Positions 25,785 to 35,655 of a stretch of 47,704 nt of DNA are shown piece by piece. Below the pieces are notes generated by a model. That model searched no databases and was not told where the DNA came from. It saw only the letters and a program-made list of their open reading frames with translations. Each line of letters starts with the position of its first letter. The stretch's first letter is position 1. The translations under genes and the position numbers were made by a program. Origin of the DNA: an uncultured Oscillospiraceae bacterium (GTDB lineage: Bacteria > Bacillota > Clostridia > Oscillospirales > Oscillospiraceae); NCBI GenBank assembly GCA_947629915.1, contig CANRFN010000033.1, positions 1-47,704 of the forward strand. The letters run 5' to 3'.

Positions 25785-28700
25785 TCAGCGCTTGTTCTTT
25801 TTGTTCTTCCCGCTCTTGTTGTTCTGGTTGGCCTGGCCGCTCTGGGCCTTCCGCTGGGCCTTGGACAGCTTCTTCTTTCCCGCCGCCGGTTTCTGGGGCG
25901 CCGGCGCGGGGGCCGCAGAAGGCTTGGGGGCACAGAGATCTGCGGGGGTGAACAGGGGCTGGAAGCTGGCCTCGAATGCGGAGACGGCCGCGGCATCGGG
26001 CACCGGGAAGTCCGGGTAGGGGTGCTCTCTGGCGAAGCGGTCCAGATCCTCCTGCCGCTCCGGCATCAGCTTCGCCTGGGCCTCCGTCCTGATCCAGGTG
26101 TGGGGCTTGCTGTTCCAGAAAAAGGAGATGAACCGCAGATCCCTGCCGCCGGGGTTGCCGAGGGCGTATTCGTTCAGCGCCGCCAGGGTGGACCGGCCGT
26201 ACATGGTGATGAGGTCCAGGTAGCAGTACTCGGTGCCCTCCGCCCAGCCGGTGAAGAACACCTTGTCCCCCTCCGCCAGGGTGAGGTATTGCTGGAGCTG
26301 CCGCCGGTACCGGGCGGGATCGCCCTGGCAGAGCCGGTTGGGGATCATCAGGGAGAGGGCGGCGAGGCCGTGGCGCTCCAGGATGGTCTGCCCCTCCTCG
26401 AAGACGCGGTTGTAGATCCGCTCCAGCTCCGGCATGCAGGTCTCGCCCCGGAGGATGTCGCTGCGGGGCCGGCCGTTGTACTTTCCCTCCCGGGTGATGG
26501 CATAGCGCCGGCGGGAGAGCAGCGTGTCCAGGGGGATGTCCGGCAAATAGCCCCGGTCCCGCAGCTGCCGCCACAGTTCCGGCAATGGGAAGGCGTCCTC
26601 CGGCGCCTCCTCGGCCACTGTGATGTCTGAGACGTAGAGCAGCCGGGCGCCCAGGGGCAGCGAGACATTCACCAGCCGGACGGCTGTGTGCTCGGCGTGT
26701 TCGGCGCTGTCCCGGGCGAGCGCCGCGAGAGAGGGGTGCCAGAGGGCCAGGGAGACCGCCCCATCGTGATCCTGAAGGGAGACCTGGATGTCCCAGGTGG
26801 ACAGCGCCTGATCCTCGAGAAAGGTGGATTCCCAGGGGGCTTTGTCCCAGGAGAGCGAGAGGTTCCAGCGCCTGCCGATGCTGGCCGGGTGGTGGCCTGC
26901 GAAATACAGCAGGGCCGGTAGGGTGAGGATGCCGCCGGGAAGGCCGGTGAGGAGCGTGCACTTCTCGTCCTCCTCGTCTTGAAACAGGAGGACCTCATGG
27001 CCGGGAAAGACCGCATTCGTCTGGTCCGTGATGTCTCCCTCTGCGCCCACTCCGCCGCCACCCTCCGCCAGCACCTGCGCCAGTTCGGACTCCGCCCGGG
27101 TGAACCACTTCCAGAAGTCCTGGCGGCGGAGCTCCCACGGGTGCAGCTCGTTGGGGTAGTCGCTGCCGATGTCGCAGGAGTAGAGATGGGTGGTGCGCCT
27201 ATCGGAGGGCGGGGTGCGCCGCGCCCACTTTGCGCTCTCCCGGTACCGCTCCAGGGGGATGAGAATGGTGCTGATGCGCTCGCAGAAGGCCTCCGGTGCG
27301 TCCGGGGCATCGTCTGCAGGCAGGAGCATCTCCGCGGCGCCGACGAGATCGGGATAGTCGTAGGGGATGCCGGACATCTCGAAGCGGGTGATGCTGTTGA
27401 TCAGCCGGTCCAGCATCTTCACGGCCTCCTCGTAGGGGGAGGTGCCATCGGTATCCCAGTCCGCGTCCGCATCGGTCTCCTCCCACCGGGTGTCCCGGAA
27501 GGCCTGCTCCAGCCTGGCCCGGTCTGCCTCGGAGACCTGGTCCGCGGGCGGGTCCGCAGGGCCAGGGCTTGCCTTTCTCTGCCGGTCCAGCTCCGCCAGA
27601 TGCCCGATCTCCTTGTCCAGGTTCACGGTGCGGGGGACGGCGTTCCAATAAAAGCTGGAGATGCGGATGTCCTCGCCGCCGGGAATCTCCTTGAAATAGA
27701 TCAGCAGGGTGCGCAGCACGGAGATGCCGGAGAGGGAGAGAAAGTCCAGGTACCAGTTGCAGGTGCCCTCCGCCCAGCCGGTGAAGCAGACGGTGTCCCC
27801 CTCCTCCTCCCGGACGTTCTGGATCAGGGCATCCCGGAAGGCGGGGAAGTCCTCGCCGCAGACCGATCTGGGCACGATGAGGAACCAGTACCCCACGCCG
27901 TACCGCTGGAGGGCGGCCATGCCCTTGCCGTCCCGGAGAAAATAGATCCCCTCCAGCTCCGGCATGCAGGTCTCGCCCCGAAGAATATCCGCCCTCGGCC
28001 GGGGGACGTCCGCCGGCGCCCGGGTGAAGGCGTACAGCCTGTGGGAAAGGACCATCTTCAGGGAGAGATCCGGGCCCATGTCGTGGTCCAGAAACCAGGA
28101 TTCCAGCGCGGTGAGGGGTACGGTCTCCTCATCCGGGCCAAACGGCGCATCTGCCAGGGTGATCTCGCCGGTATAGGCGGCGGTTACGGTGGCGGGAAGG
28201 ATGATGCGCACCATGTGGTTTAAGACGTCTTCCGCCAGGTCCCCGAGCTCCTCGTACTCCGCACTGTCCAGGTGCAGCAGGGGCTGCAGTGCCGGGTGCC
28301 AGAGCGCCAGGTCCACCTTTGGCCCCACATGGAACCCTGGGCTGGGGGTGATGCGCACCGCGATCTCCCGCACCGGCACCTTCTGGTCCAGCACCATCAT
28401 GTCCCCCAGAGAGACCTCCGTGTCGTCCGGGGAGATGTCCCAGCGGGCCGAGACCTCCTCCGGGATGTGCTCGAGCAGGTAGGAGATGGGAAACAGGGAG
28501 TAGATGCCGTCCGGGTTGCCCAGAAGGACCAGCCCCTCCGCATCCGCCTCCTCGTAGGGGATGATATCTACAGGACCGGCGGGGAAGTACGGCATCCAGG
28601 CCTTCCGCAGTTCCCGGGCCTTTTGGGCCACGTTGGTAGAGGTGAGGCCGGACGCCCTGTCCCGCAGGATCTCCCAGATCTTCTCCTGCCGGTCTTCCCA

Positions 28701-29012
28701 GTCCAGAAAGCTGACGAAGTAGCCACTGTGGAAGTCTGAGAGGGCCTGCATGGCGTTGCAGTTGGGGTCCTTGAGGCGCTCTAACAGCTCCAGGGCCTCC
28801 TGGTACCGCTCGGCCTGGAAGCACAGCCTGGCCGCGGTGCGGACCAGGTCCGGGGAGACCTGGGGTTCGCTGAGGGCGGGAGTGAGGGCGTTGAGGTAGC
28901 CCTGGAGCCGCGGCAGGTCCGGCTCATGTACCGCGGCCTCGGGGAGGGCGTCCAGATACGCCATGGCCTCCTGGAGGACGGCTGTGCGCTCTCTCTTTTC
29001 GGATGGGTTCAA
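25785..29012 (-). CDS. Array paralog H, two-unit protein of unknown function
   Basis: 1075 residues with a TTG start at 29012 after AAAGGCGGAATGCCCA. Unit 1: AARLCFQAERYQEALELLERL, DWEDRQEKIW, RPRADILRGETCMPELEGI near 347, CFTGWAEGTCNWY near 411. The region between units is acidic and contains WEETDADADWDTDGTSPYEEA. Unit 2: WELRRQDFW, LPGGILTLPALLYF, REGKYNGRPRSDILRGETC near 857, FFTGWAEGTEYCY near 920. The KYNGRPRSD version of the block marks the H-K subgroup. Its N-terminal 110 residues differ from I at only a minority of positions, so H and I are a recent duplication. No promoter was found in the 154 bases before it. Confidence 0.95.
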   Translation of the reverse strand: MNPSEKRERTAVLQEAMAYLDALPEAAVHEPDLPRLQGYLNALTPALSEPQVSPDLVRTAARLCFQAERYQEALELLERLKDPNCNAMQALSDFHSGYFVSFLDWEDRQEKIWEILRDRASGLTSTNVAQKARELRKAWMPYFPAGPVDIIPYEEADAEGLVLLGNPDGIYSLFPISYLLEHIPEEVSARWDISPDDTEVSLGDMMVLDQKVPVREIAVRITPSPGFHVGPKVDLALWHPALQPLLHLDSAEYEELGDLAEDVLNHMVRIILPATVTAAYTGEITLADAPFGPDEETVPLTALESWFLDHDMGPDLSLKMVLSHRLYAFTRAPADVPRPRADILRGETCMPELEGIYFLRDGKGMAALQRYGVGYWFLIVPRSVCGEDFPAFRDALIQNVREEEGDTVCFTGWAEGTCNWYLDFLSLSGISVLRTLLIYFKEIPGGEDIRISSFYWNAVPRTVNLDKEIGHLAELDRQRKASPGPADPPADQVSEADRARLEQAFRDTRWEETDADADWDTDGTSPYEEAVKMLDRLINSITRFEMSGIPYDYPDLVGAAEMLLPADDAPDAPEAFCERISTILIPLERYRESAKWARRTPPSDRRTTHLYSCDIGSDYPNELHPWELRRQDFWKWFTRAESELAQVLAEGGGGVGAEGDITDQTNAVFPGHEVLLFQDEEDEKCTLLTGLPGGILTLPALLYFAGHHPASIGRRWNLSLSWDKAPWESTFLEDQALSTWDIQVSLQDHDGAVSLALWHPSLAALARDSAEHAEHTAVRLVNVSLPLGARLLYVSDITVAEEAPEDAFPLPELWRQLRDRGYLPDIPLDTLLSRRRYAITREGKYNGRPRSDILRGETCMPELERIYNRVFEEGQTILERHGLAALSLMIPNRLCQGDPARYRRQLQQYLTLAEGDKVFFTGWAEGTEYCYLDLITMYGRSTLAALNEYALGNPGGRDLRFISFFWNSKPHTWIRTEAQAKLMPERQEDLDRFAREHPYPDFPVPDAAAVSAFEASFQPLFTPADLCAPKPSAAPAPAPQKPAAGKKKLSKAQRKAQSGQANQNNKSGKNKKNKR

Positions 29013-29121
29013 TGGGCATTCCGCCTTTCTGTGGGATCAGTCCGCCCCCCGGATCCCCAACCGGGGAGAGAGGCTTAAGAGGGCTGGATCTGGATTCTGC
29101 CGGCTTTGGCGGGAATGGCGG
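29010..29121 (-). promoter_or_regulatory. Leader of paralog H, no promoter seen
   Basis: The 20 or so bases before the TTG match I and K (GAAAGGCGGAATGCCCAT), including the GGC-GGAAT-GCC inverted repeat. Further upstream the sequence is unlike the other spacers and contains no TTGACA-type -35 at a usable spacing from a -10. H is probably read from I and J. Confidence 0.45.
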
Positions 29122-29153
29122 GCAGCCACTGGACACGGGGGTCCGGGGGCTGC
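29122..29153 (-). terminator. Imperfect hairpin after paralog I
   Basis: GCAGCC plus CTGGAC pair with GTCCGG plus GGCTGC, with one bulged base on each side. No U-run follows on the minus strand, so leakage into H is plausible. Confidence 0.5.
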
Positions 29154-29166
29154 GCACAGCGCTTCT

Positions 29167-32100
29167 TCAGCGCTTTTTCTTCCCGTTCTTGCCGTTCTTG
29201 TTGTTCTGGTTGTTCTGGCTGTTCTGGGCCTTTCGCTGGGCCTTGGACAGCTTCTTTTTCCCCACAGCGGGTTTCTGGGGCGCCGGCGGGGGCGCCTCCG
29301 CGGGCTTTGGGGCGCAGAGGTCCTCCGGGGTGAACAGGGGCTGGAAGCTGGCCTCGAATGCGGAGACGGCCGCGGCATCGGGAACCGGAAATTCCTTGGC
29401 CATGTGCGCCCTGGCGAAGCGGGGCATGTCCTCCGGCCGCTCAGACACCAGGTTTGTCTGGGTATCTACGAGGTCCCAGGACCGCGGGGTGCTGTCCCAA
29501 TAGAAGGCGCTGAACCGCAGCTCGCTGCCGCCGGGGTTGCTGAGGGCGTACTCGTGCAGCTTGTCCAGGAGAGACCTGCCGTGCATGGAGATGAGGTCCA
29601 GGTAGCAGTACTCGGTGCCCTCCGCCCAGCCGGTGAAGAACACCTTGTCCCCCTCCGCCAGGGTGAGGTACCGCTGCAGCTGCTGCCGGTACTGGGCGGG
29701 ATCGCCCTGGCAGAGCCGGTTGGGGATCATGAGAAACAGGGCGGCGAGGCCGTGGCGCTCCAGGACGGTCTGCCCCTCCTCGTAGATGCGGTTGTATATC
29801 CGCTCCAGCTCCGGCATGCAGGTCTCGCCCCGGAGGATGTCGCTGCGGGGCCGGCCGTTGTACCGGCCCTCCCGGGTGATGGCATAGCGCCGGCGGGAGA
29901 GGAGCGTGTCCAGGGGGATGTCTGTCCGATACCCCCGGGCCTGCATCTGCTGCTGCAGCGCCGGCAGTGGGAAGGCGTCCTCCGGCTCCTCTGGGGCCAC
30001 CGTGATGTCTGATACGTAGAGCAGCCGGGCGCCGATGGGCAGCGCGGCATTTACCAGCCGTGCCGCCCCTTTTTTGGCCTCTTTGGCACTGTCCTGGGCG
30101 ATTTCCGCGAGACTTGGGTGCCAGAGGGCCAGAGAGACCGTCCCGGCCAGATCCCGGAGGGAGACCTGGACGTCCTGGACGGAGAGGATCTCGTCCTGGA
30201 CGGGGATCACTTTCAGGGGAGCGCCGTCCCAGGAGACGGCGATGTTCCAGCGCCTGCCCACATTGCCGGGATAGTGGCTGGCAAAGTATAGCAGGGCCGG
30301 CAGGGTGACGATGCCGCCGGGCAGTCCGGTGATGTAGGTGTACTTCTTGTCCCCCCTGTCTCCGAACATAATGGCCTCATGGGTGGGAAAGACCACGGAG
30401 GCCTGATCGTAAAAGACCTCCAGTTTCTCCGATACGATGCCGTCCAAGAGGGACTGCAGCAGGTCTGGCTCGGCGGCGGTGAACTGCTTCCAGTACGTCT
30501 GCCGGCGGGGCTCCCACTGGTTGAGCCCGTAGGGGTAGTCGCTGCCCACGGCGCAGGTGTAGAGGCGGGAGGTCCGCTCGTCCGAGGGCGGGGTGCGGGA
30601 TGCCCACTTTGCGCTCTCCCGGTACCGCTCCAGGGAAATGAGAACGCTGCTCAGGTAGTCGCAGAAGACCTCGGGGGCGTCCGGGGCGTCGTCCTCGGGG
30701 GTCACCTCCTCCACGGTGCCGCTGAGATCGGCGAAGTTGTACGGCGTGTCCGTCATGTCGCACAGCGTGAGGTACTGCACCGCTTCCTTCAGCAGTTCCA
30801 CGGACTCGTCGTAGGGAGAGGAGCCATCGATGTCCCAGTCCGCGTCCGCATCGGTCTCCTCCCACCGGGTCTCCCGGAAGGCCTTCTCCAGCTTGGCCCG
30901 GCCCTTCTCCGAGACCTGGTCCCGGGGCGGGTCCGCGGGGACAGAGCCCGCCTCCATCGGCTGGCCCAGATGTGCCTGTTTCTTTGTCTCTTTGGCGTAG
31001 TCCAGGGTGCGGGGGACGGCGTTCCAGTAGAAGCTGGAGATGCGGATGTCCTCGCCGCCGGGGAGGTCCTTGCAGTAGATCTGCAGGGTGCGCAGCGCGG
31101 AGATGCCGGAGAGGGAGAGAAAGTCCAGGTAGCAGTTGCGGGTGCCCTCCGCCCAGCCGGTGAAGCAGACGGTGTCCCCCTCCTCCTCCCGGACCGCCTG
31201 GATCAGGGCATCCCGGAAGGCGGGAAAGTCCTCGCCGCAGACCTTTTTGGGGACGATGAGGAACCAATAGCCCACGCCGTACCGCTGGAAGGCGGCCACG
31301 CCCTTGCCATTGCGGAGAAAATAGATCTCCTCCAGCTCCGGCATGCAGGTCTCACCCCGGAGAATATCCCCCCGGGGCCGGGAGACCATCCCCGGCTCCC
31401 GGGTGAAGGCATACACCCGGTGATGCAGGGCCCGCTTCAGGGAGAAATCCAGGCACAGGTCCCGGTCCTCGAACCAATCCTCCAGCGCGGTGAGGGGGAT
31501 GGTCTCCTCCTGGGGGCCAAACGGCCTGTCTGCCACAGAGATCTTGCCCACATAGAGGGCGGCGATATCGGCGGGAAGGAACAGGACCATGATGTGGTTC
31601 AGGATATCTGCCGCCGCTTTCCCGTGATCCAGGGGCAGCACGGCCTGCAGCGCCGGGTGCCAGAGCGCCAGGTCCATCTTGGGGCCCACATGGAACCCTG
31701 TGCTGGGCGTGATGCGCACTGCGATGTCCTCCAGCGGCATCTCCTGGCCCTGTACCGTGATTTCCCCCACAGAGACATCCGGGGCCTCCATGGAGATGTT
31801 CCAGTCCTCCGAGATCTCCTCCGGGATGTGATCCAGGAGGTACAGCATGGGAACCAGGGAGTAGATGCCGTCCGGGTTGCCCAGAAGGACCATCCCCTCC
31901 AGATCGTCGTCCTCCTCGAAGGGGACAATGCTCATATGGCCTGTGGGGAAAAACGGTTCCCAGGCCCGTGCCAGATTCTCGGCCCTCTTGCCCGCCTTTG
32001 CAGCCGCGGGATCAGATATTGTGTCCCGAAAGATCTCCCAGATCTTCGCCTGCCGGTCTTCCCAGTCCAGAAAGCTGGCGAAGTACCCGTTGTGGAAGTC

Positions 32101-32376
32101 TGAGAGGGCAAGCATGCAGTTTTGGCCTGGGTCCTTGAGGCGCTTCAGCAGCATCAGGGCCTCCTGGTACCGCTCGGCCTGGAAATACAGCCTGGCCACG
32201 GTGCGGACCAGGACCGGGGAGACCCGGGGTTCGCCGAGGGCGGGGGTGAGGGCGTTGAGGTAGCGCTGGAGCCGCGGCAGGTCCGGCACATGTACGGCGT
32301 CCTCGGGGAGGGCGTCCAGATACGCCACGGCCTCCTGGAGGGCGGCTGTGCGCTTGCTCTTTTCGGATGATTTCAA
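29167..32376 (-). CDS. Array paralog I, two-unit protein of unknown function
   Basis: 1069 residues, TTG start at 32376 in the same leader as H. Unit 1: VARLYFQAERYQEALMLLKRL, DWEDRQAKIW, RPRGDILRGETCMPELEEI near 341, CFTGWAEGTRNCY near 407. Its inter-unit region repeats the H pattern (WEETDADADWDIDGSSPYDES). Unit 2: WEPRRQTYW, LPGGIVTLPALLYF, REGRYNGRPRSDILRGETC near 850, FFTGWAEGTEYCY near 915. From GRPRSD to the NPGG turn unit 2 is nearly identical to K, whereas unit 1 is closest to H: a mosaic. The 75-base gap to J contains only the J hairpin and the ribosome-binding site. Confidence 0.95.
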   Translation of the reverse strand: MKSSEKSKRTAALQEAVAYLDALPEDAVHVPDLPRLQRYLNALTPALGEPRVSPVLVRTVARLYFQAERYQEALMLLKRLKDPGQNCMLALSDFHNGYFASFLDWEDRQAKIWEIFRDTISDPAAAKAGKRAENLARAWEPFFPTGHMSIVPFEEDDDLEGMVLLGNPDGIYSLVPMLYLLDHIPEEISEDWNISMEAPDVSVGEITVQGQEMPLEDIAVRITPSTGFHVGPKMDLALWHPALQAVLPLDHGKAAADILNHIMVLFLPADIAALYVGKISVADRPFGPQEETIPLTALEDWFEDRDLCLDFSLKRALHHRVYAFTREPGMVSRPRGDILRGETCMPELEEIYFLRNGKGVAAFQRYGVGYWFLIVPKKVCGEDFPAFRDALIQAVREEEGDTVCFTGWAEGTRNCYLDFLSLSGISALRTLQIYCKDLPGGEDIRISSFYWNAVPRTLDYAKETKKQAHLGQPMEAGSVPADPPRDQVSEKGRAKLEKAFRETRWEETDADADWDIDGSSPYDESVELLKEAVQYLTLCDMTDTPYNFADLSGTVEEVTPEDDAPDAPEVFCDYLSSVLISLERYRESAKWASRTPPSDERTSRLYTCAVGSDYPYGLNQWEPRRQTYWKQFTAAEPDLLQSLLDGIVSEKLEVFYDQASVVFPTHEAIMFGDRGDKKYTYITGLPGGIVTLPALLYFASHYPGNVGRRWNIAVSWDGAPLKVIPVQDEILSVQDVQVSLRDLAGTVSLALWHPSLAEIAQDSAKEAKKGAARLVNAALPIGARLLYVSDITVAPEEPEDAFPLPALQQQMQARGYRTDIPLDTLLSRRRYAITREGRYNGRPRSDILRGETCMPELERIYNRIYEEGQTVLERHGLAALFLMIPNRLCQGDPAQYRQQLQRYLTLAEGDKVFFTGWAEGTEYCYLDLISMHGRSLLDKLHEYALSNPGGSELRFSAFYWDSTPRSWDLVDTQTNLVSERPEDMPRFARAHMAKEFPVPDAAAVSAFEASFQPLFTPEDLCAPKPAEAPPPAPQKPAVGKKKLSKAQRKAQNSQNNQNNKNGKNGKKKR

Positions 32377-32404
32377 TGGGCATTCCGCCTTTCTGTGGGA
32401 TCAG
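32374..32404 (-). promoter_or_regulatory. Leader of paralog I without promoter
   Basis: GAAAGGCGGAATGCCCAT precedes the TTG. The leader runs straight into the hairpin that follows J, leaving no room for a promoter. Compared with K, the promoter segment appears to have been lost. Confidence 0.6.
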
Positions 32405-32439
32405 CACAGCCCCTGGACACGGGGCGTCCGGGGGCTGTG
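32405..32439 (-). terminator. Hairpin after paralog J
   Basis: CACAGCCCCTGGAC pairs with GTCCGGGGGCTGTG (one T-G pair). No U-run follows on the minus strand. An additional AGCGCT...AGCGCT pair overlaps the J stop at 32443-32459. Confidence 0.55.
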
Positions 32440-32451
32440 CACAGCGCTTTT

Positions 32452-35400
32452 TCAGCGCTTTTTCTTCCCGCTCTTGCCGTTATTATTTTTCTGATTGTTC
32501 TTGGTGTTCTGGCTGTTCTGGGCCTTCCGCTGGGCCTTGGACAGCTTCTTCTTGCCCGCCGCCGGCCGCTGGGGCGCCGGTGCGGGCGCCTCCGGGGGCT
32601 CGGGGGCGCAGAAGTCCTCCGGGGCGAACAGGGGCTGGAAGCTCATCTCCAGCTCCGCTGCCGCCGCCACATCGGGGGCGGGGAAGTCCGGGGAGAGGTG
32701 CGCCTTGGCGAAGGAGACAAACTTGTCCGGGCTGTCTGTGGAGAGGTCCGCGTTGTCCTCGGAGATCCAGTGCAGGGGCCTGCAGTTCCAGTAAAAGCTG
32801 CTGAACCGCAGATCCCGCCCGCCGGGGTTGCTGAGGGCGTACTCGTTCAGCCTGTCCAGAAGCTCTGTGCCGTGCATGGAGATGAGGTCCAGGTAGCAGT
32901 ACTCCGTGCCCTCCGCCCAGCCGGTGAAGAACACCTTGTCCCCCTCCGCCTGGGTGAGATAGCGCTGGACCTGCTGCCGGTACCGGGCGGGGTCTCCCTG
33001 GCAGACCTGGTTGGGGATCATGAGAAACGCGGCGTAGATGCCGTGGCGCTCCAGAGTGACCTGCCCCTCCTCGGAGAGGCGGAAATAGATGCGCTCCAGC
33101 TCCGGCATGCAGGTCTCCCCCCGGAGGATGTCGCTGCGGGGCCGGCCGTTGTATTTGCCCTCCCGGGTGATGGTATAGCGCCGGCGAGAGAGGAGCGTGT
33201 CCAGGGGAATGTCCGGCAGATAGCCCCGCTCCCGCATCTGAGACCGCAGTTCCGGCAGCGGGAAGGCGTCCTCCGGCGCCTCTGCGGCAACGGAGATGGC
33301 CTCCACATAGAGAAGGCGTGCCCCCATGGGCAGCGCGGTGTTCACCAGCCGCACGGCCGCCGCCTGGGCTGCGGCCTGGCCCTCCTGGGTGAGCTCCGTG
33401 AGATACGGGTGCCAGAGGGCCAGGGAGACCGTCCCGGCCTGATCCCGGAGAGAGACCTGGACGTCCCGGGTGGAGATCTTTTGGTCCAGTATGGGGACAG
33501 ACTCCCAGGGGGCGCCGTCCCAGGAGACGTTGATGTCCCAGCGCCTTGCGATGTTGGCCGGGTAGTGGCGCACAAGGTACAGCATGGCCGGCAGGGTGAG
33601 AATGCCGCCGGGGAGGCCGGTGAGCAGGGCATTCCTGCCGCCTCCCTGGGGGTGGAACAGGACGGCCTCGTGGTATGGGAAGGCCAGGTCCGCCAGGAGG
33701 TTGTACTCGTGCAGCACAGTTGAGTCCCCGCCGCCGGTGATGCTGGCGGCGATGTCCTGCTCTGCGGCGGCAAACTGCTTCCAGAAGGCCTGGCGGCGGT
33801 CCTCCCACTGGTGATCCGCGGGGAGAGAGCTGCCGATCTCGCAGGCATACAGCCGGGCAGCTTTGGAGTCGTCATCCTGCACCCGCGCCATCCACTTTGC
33901 GCTCTCCTGATGCCGCCCCAGCACCAGCAGAAGGGTGCTCAGCTGCACGCAGAAGAAGTTGTCCGCATCCGGGGCATCGTCCTGGGGCAGGATCTGCTGG
34001 ATGGCGGCCTGGAGGATGGAGTAGTCGTAGGGGGCGTCAGACCGATCGCAGGAGACGATATACAGGGAGGTGGCCCGCAGCAGGTCCGTGGCGTGCTCGT
34101 AGGGGGAGACCACCTCCACGGCCCAGTCCGCCTCACCCTCCTGCTTCTCCCACTGGGTCTCCCGGAATGCCTTCTCCAGGGCGGCCCGGCTCTTCTTCGA
34201 GACCTGCTCCTTGGGGGGCGCCGCGGCCTCGGGGTCCTGCCGGATCTGCGCCACCGCCTGGGCCTGCTTTTCCAGCTCTTTGGGGGCGTCCACCGTGCGG
34301 GGGACGGCATTCCAGTAGAAGGTGGAGATGCGGACGTCCTTGCCGCCGGGGAGGTCCTGGAGGTACCGCTGCAGGGTGCGCAGGGCGGAGAGATTGGAGA
34401 GGGAGAGAAAGTCCAGGTACCAGTTGCGGGTGCCCTCCGCCCAGCCGGTGAAGCAGATGGTGTCCTTCTCCTGCTCCAGCACCGCTTTGATGAGGGCGTC
34501 CCGGAAGGCGGGGAAGTCCTCGCCGCAGACCTTTCTGGGGACGATGAGAAACCAGTGGCCCACCCCGTACCGCTGGAAGGTGGACAGCCCCTTGCCGTCC
34601 CGGAGGAAATAGATCTCCTCCAGCTCCGGCATGCAGGTCTCCCCCCGGGTGATGTCCCCCCGGGGCCGGGAGACCATCACCGGCTCCCGGGTGAAGGAGA
34701 ACACCCGGTACCGCAGCAGCCGGTCCAGCCGGATGCCCGGACCGATGTCCTCGTCCTCCAGCCAGGACTCCAGCTCGTCCAGCGCTATGGTGTCCTCCTC
34801 GTCCTCGTCCAGCGGCTGCTCGGCCACGGAGATGTGGTTCACGCAGAGGGTGAACTGCTCGGTGGGGAGGGTGATGCAGACCAGGTGCTCCGCCGCAGTC
34901 TGTGCCAGCCAATCCGGGTCCTCCTCCATCATGTCCTGCAGCACCGGGTGCCAGAGTTCCAGGTCCACCTTGGACTCCGGGAGATATCCCGGGGCGGGGG
35001 TGATGTGCACCAGGACCTCCTCCAGGGGCAGTCTCCTCCCCTCGAACAGAATGCTCTCCAGTGCAATCGGCGGGGCATCCAGAGACACGCCCATGGGACC
35101 CGGCAAGTCTTTCGGCGCATGCCTGAAGAGGTAGTTCATGGGGAAGAGGGAGTAGACGCCGTCCGAGACGCCCAGGAAGACGGTGCCGCTCTCGCCGCGC
35201 TCCCCGGGGATGATGTCGAAAAACTCAGAGGGGAGAAGGTGGTCCAGGGATTTTCGCAGCTCCCCCATGTTCTCCAGGGAGAGGGTGGGCATGGCATCCC
35301 GGAAGATGGACCAGAACGCCTCCTGCCGGGCGGCCCAGTCCCAGGGCTCGGCGTAGTAGGCGCTGTAGAAGTCGGCCTGGGCCAGCAGGTCCGGGATGGT

Positions 35401-35655
35401 GTGGCCCCGGAGACGCCGCAGGAGCACGGCCGCCTGCTGATACTGCTTTGTCTCAAAGTACAGCCTGGCCACCAGGCGGACGATGTCCGATGGGGTTTGG
35501 CTTGCACTGCAGCAGTGCTCCAGGTTGGTGAGACAGCGGTGCAGGAGGGCGTAGTCCGGTGTGCCGCCGGGATCGCGCTCCAGCTTCTCCAGGGCGTCCT
35601 GGGCCTCCTCTACGGCCTGTGCCAGCCATTTTGCTCTCTTGTGTGGTGATGGCAA
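32452..35655 (-). CDS. Array paralog J, two-unit protein of unknown function
   Basis: 1067 residues from TTG at 35655. The N-terminal 170 residues are the most diverged among the H-K subgroup: VARLYFETKQYQQAAVLLRRL, DWAARQEAFW, then GVSDGVYSLFPMNYL in place of GNPDGIYSL. Unit 1 continues with RPRGDITRGETCMPELEEI near 338 (Thr at a usually hydrophobic position) and CFTGWAEGTRNWY near 405. Unit 2: WEDRRQAFW, LPGGILTLPAMLYL, REGKYNGRPRSDILRGETC near 845, FFTGWAEGTEYCY near 910. The DEDEEDTIALDELE stretch in unit 1 is locally acidic. Its ribosome-binding site is the only one without a convincing inverted repeat in the spacer. It probably heads a J-I-H transcription unit. Confidence 0.95.
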   Translation of the reverse strand: MPSPHKRAKWLAQAVEEAQDALEKLERDPGGTPDYALLHRCLTNLEHCCSASQTPSDIVRLVARLYFETKQYQQAAVLLRRLRGHTIPDLLAQADFYSAYYAEPWDWAARQEAFWSIFRDAMPTLSLENMGELRKSLDHLLPSEFFDIIPGERGESGTVFLGVSDGVYSLFPMNYLFRHAPKDLPGPMGVSLDAPPIALESILFEGRRLPLEEVLVHITPAPGYLPESKVDLELWHPVLQDMMEEDPDWLAQTAAEHLVCITLPTEQFTLCVNHISVAEQPLDEDEEDTIALDELESWLEDEDIGPGIRLDRLLRYRVFSFTREPVMVSRPRGDITRGETCMPELEEIYFLRDGKGLSTFQRYGVGHWFLIVPRKVCGEDFPAFRDALIKAVLEQEKDTICFTGWAEGTRNWYLDFLSLSNLSALRTLQRYLQDLPGGKDVRISTFYWNAVPRTVDAPKELEKQAQAVAQIRQDPEAAAPPKEQVSKKSRAALEKAFRETQWEKQEGEADWAVEVVSPYEHATDLLRATSLYIVSCDRSDAPYDYSILQAAIQQILPQDDAPDADNFFCVQLSTLLLVLGRHQESAKWMARVQDDDSKAARLYACEIGSSLPADHQWEDRRQAFWKQFAAAEQDIAASITGGGDSTVLHEYNLLADLAFPYHEAVLFHPQGGGRNALLTGLPGGILTLPAMLYLVRHYPANIARRWDINVSWDGAPWESVPILDQKISTRDVQVSLRDQAGTVSLALWHPYLTELTQEGQAAAQAAAVRLVNTALPMGARLLYVEAISVAAEAPEDAFPLPELRSQMRERGYLPDIPLDTLLSRRRYTITREGKYNGRPRSDILRGETCMPELERIYFRLSEEGQVTLERHGIYAAFLMIPNQVCQGDPARYRQQVQRYLTQAEGDKVFFTGWAEGTEYCYLDLISMHGTELLDRLNEYALSNPGGRDLRFSSFYWNCRPLHWISEDNADLSTDSPDKFVSFAKAHLSPDFPAPDVAAAAELEMSFQPLFAPEDFCAPEPPEAPAPAPQRPAAGKKKLSKAQRKAQNSQNTKNNQKNNNGKSGKKKR

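Noticed and set aside
22484..25996. Longer 1170-residue form of paralog G
   Set aside because: The extra N-terminal 119 codons cross the promoter and the terminator of H; the TTG at 25639 fits the shared ribosome-binding site.
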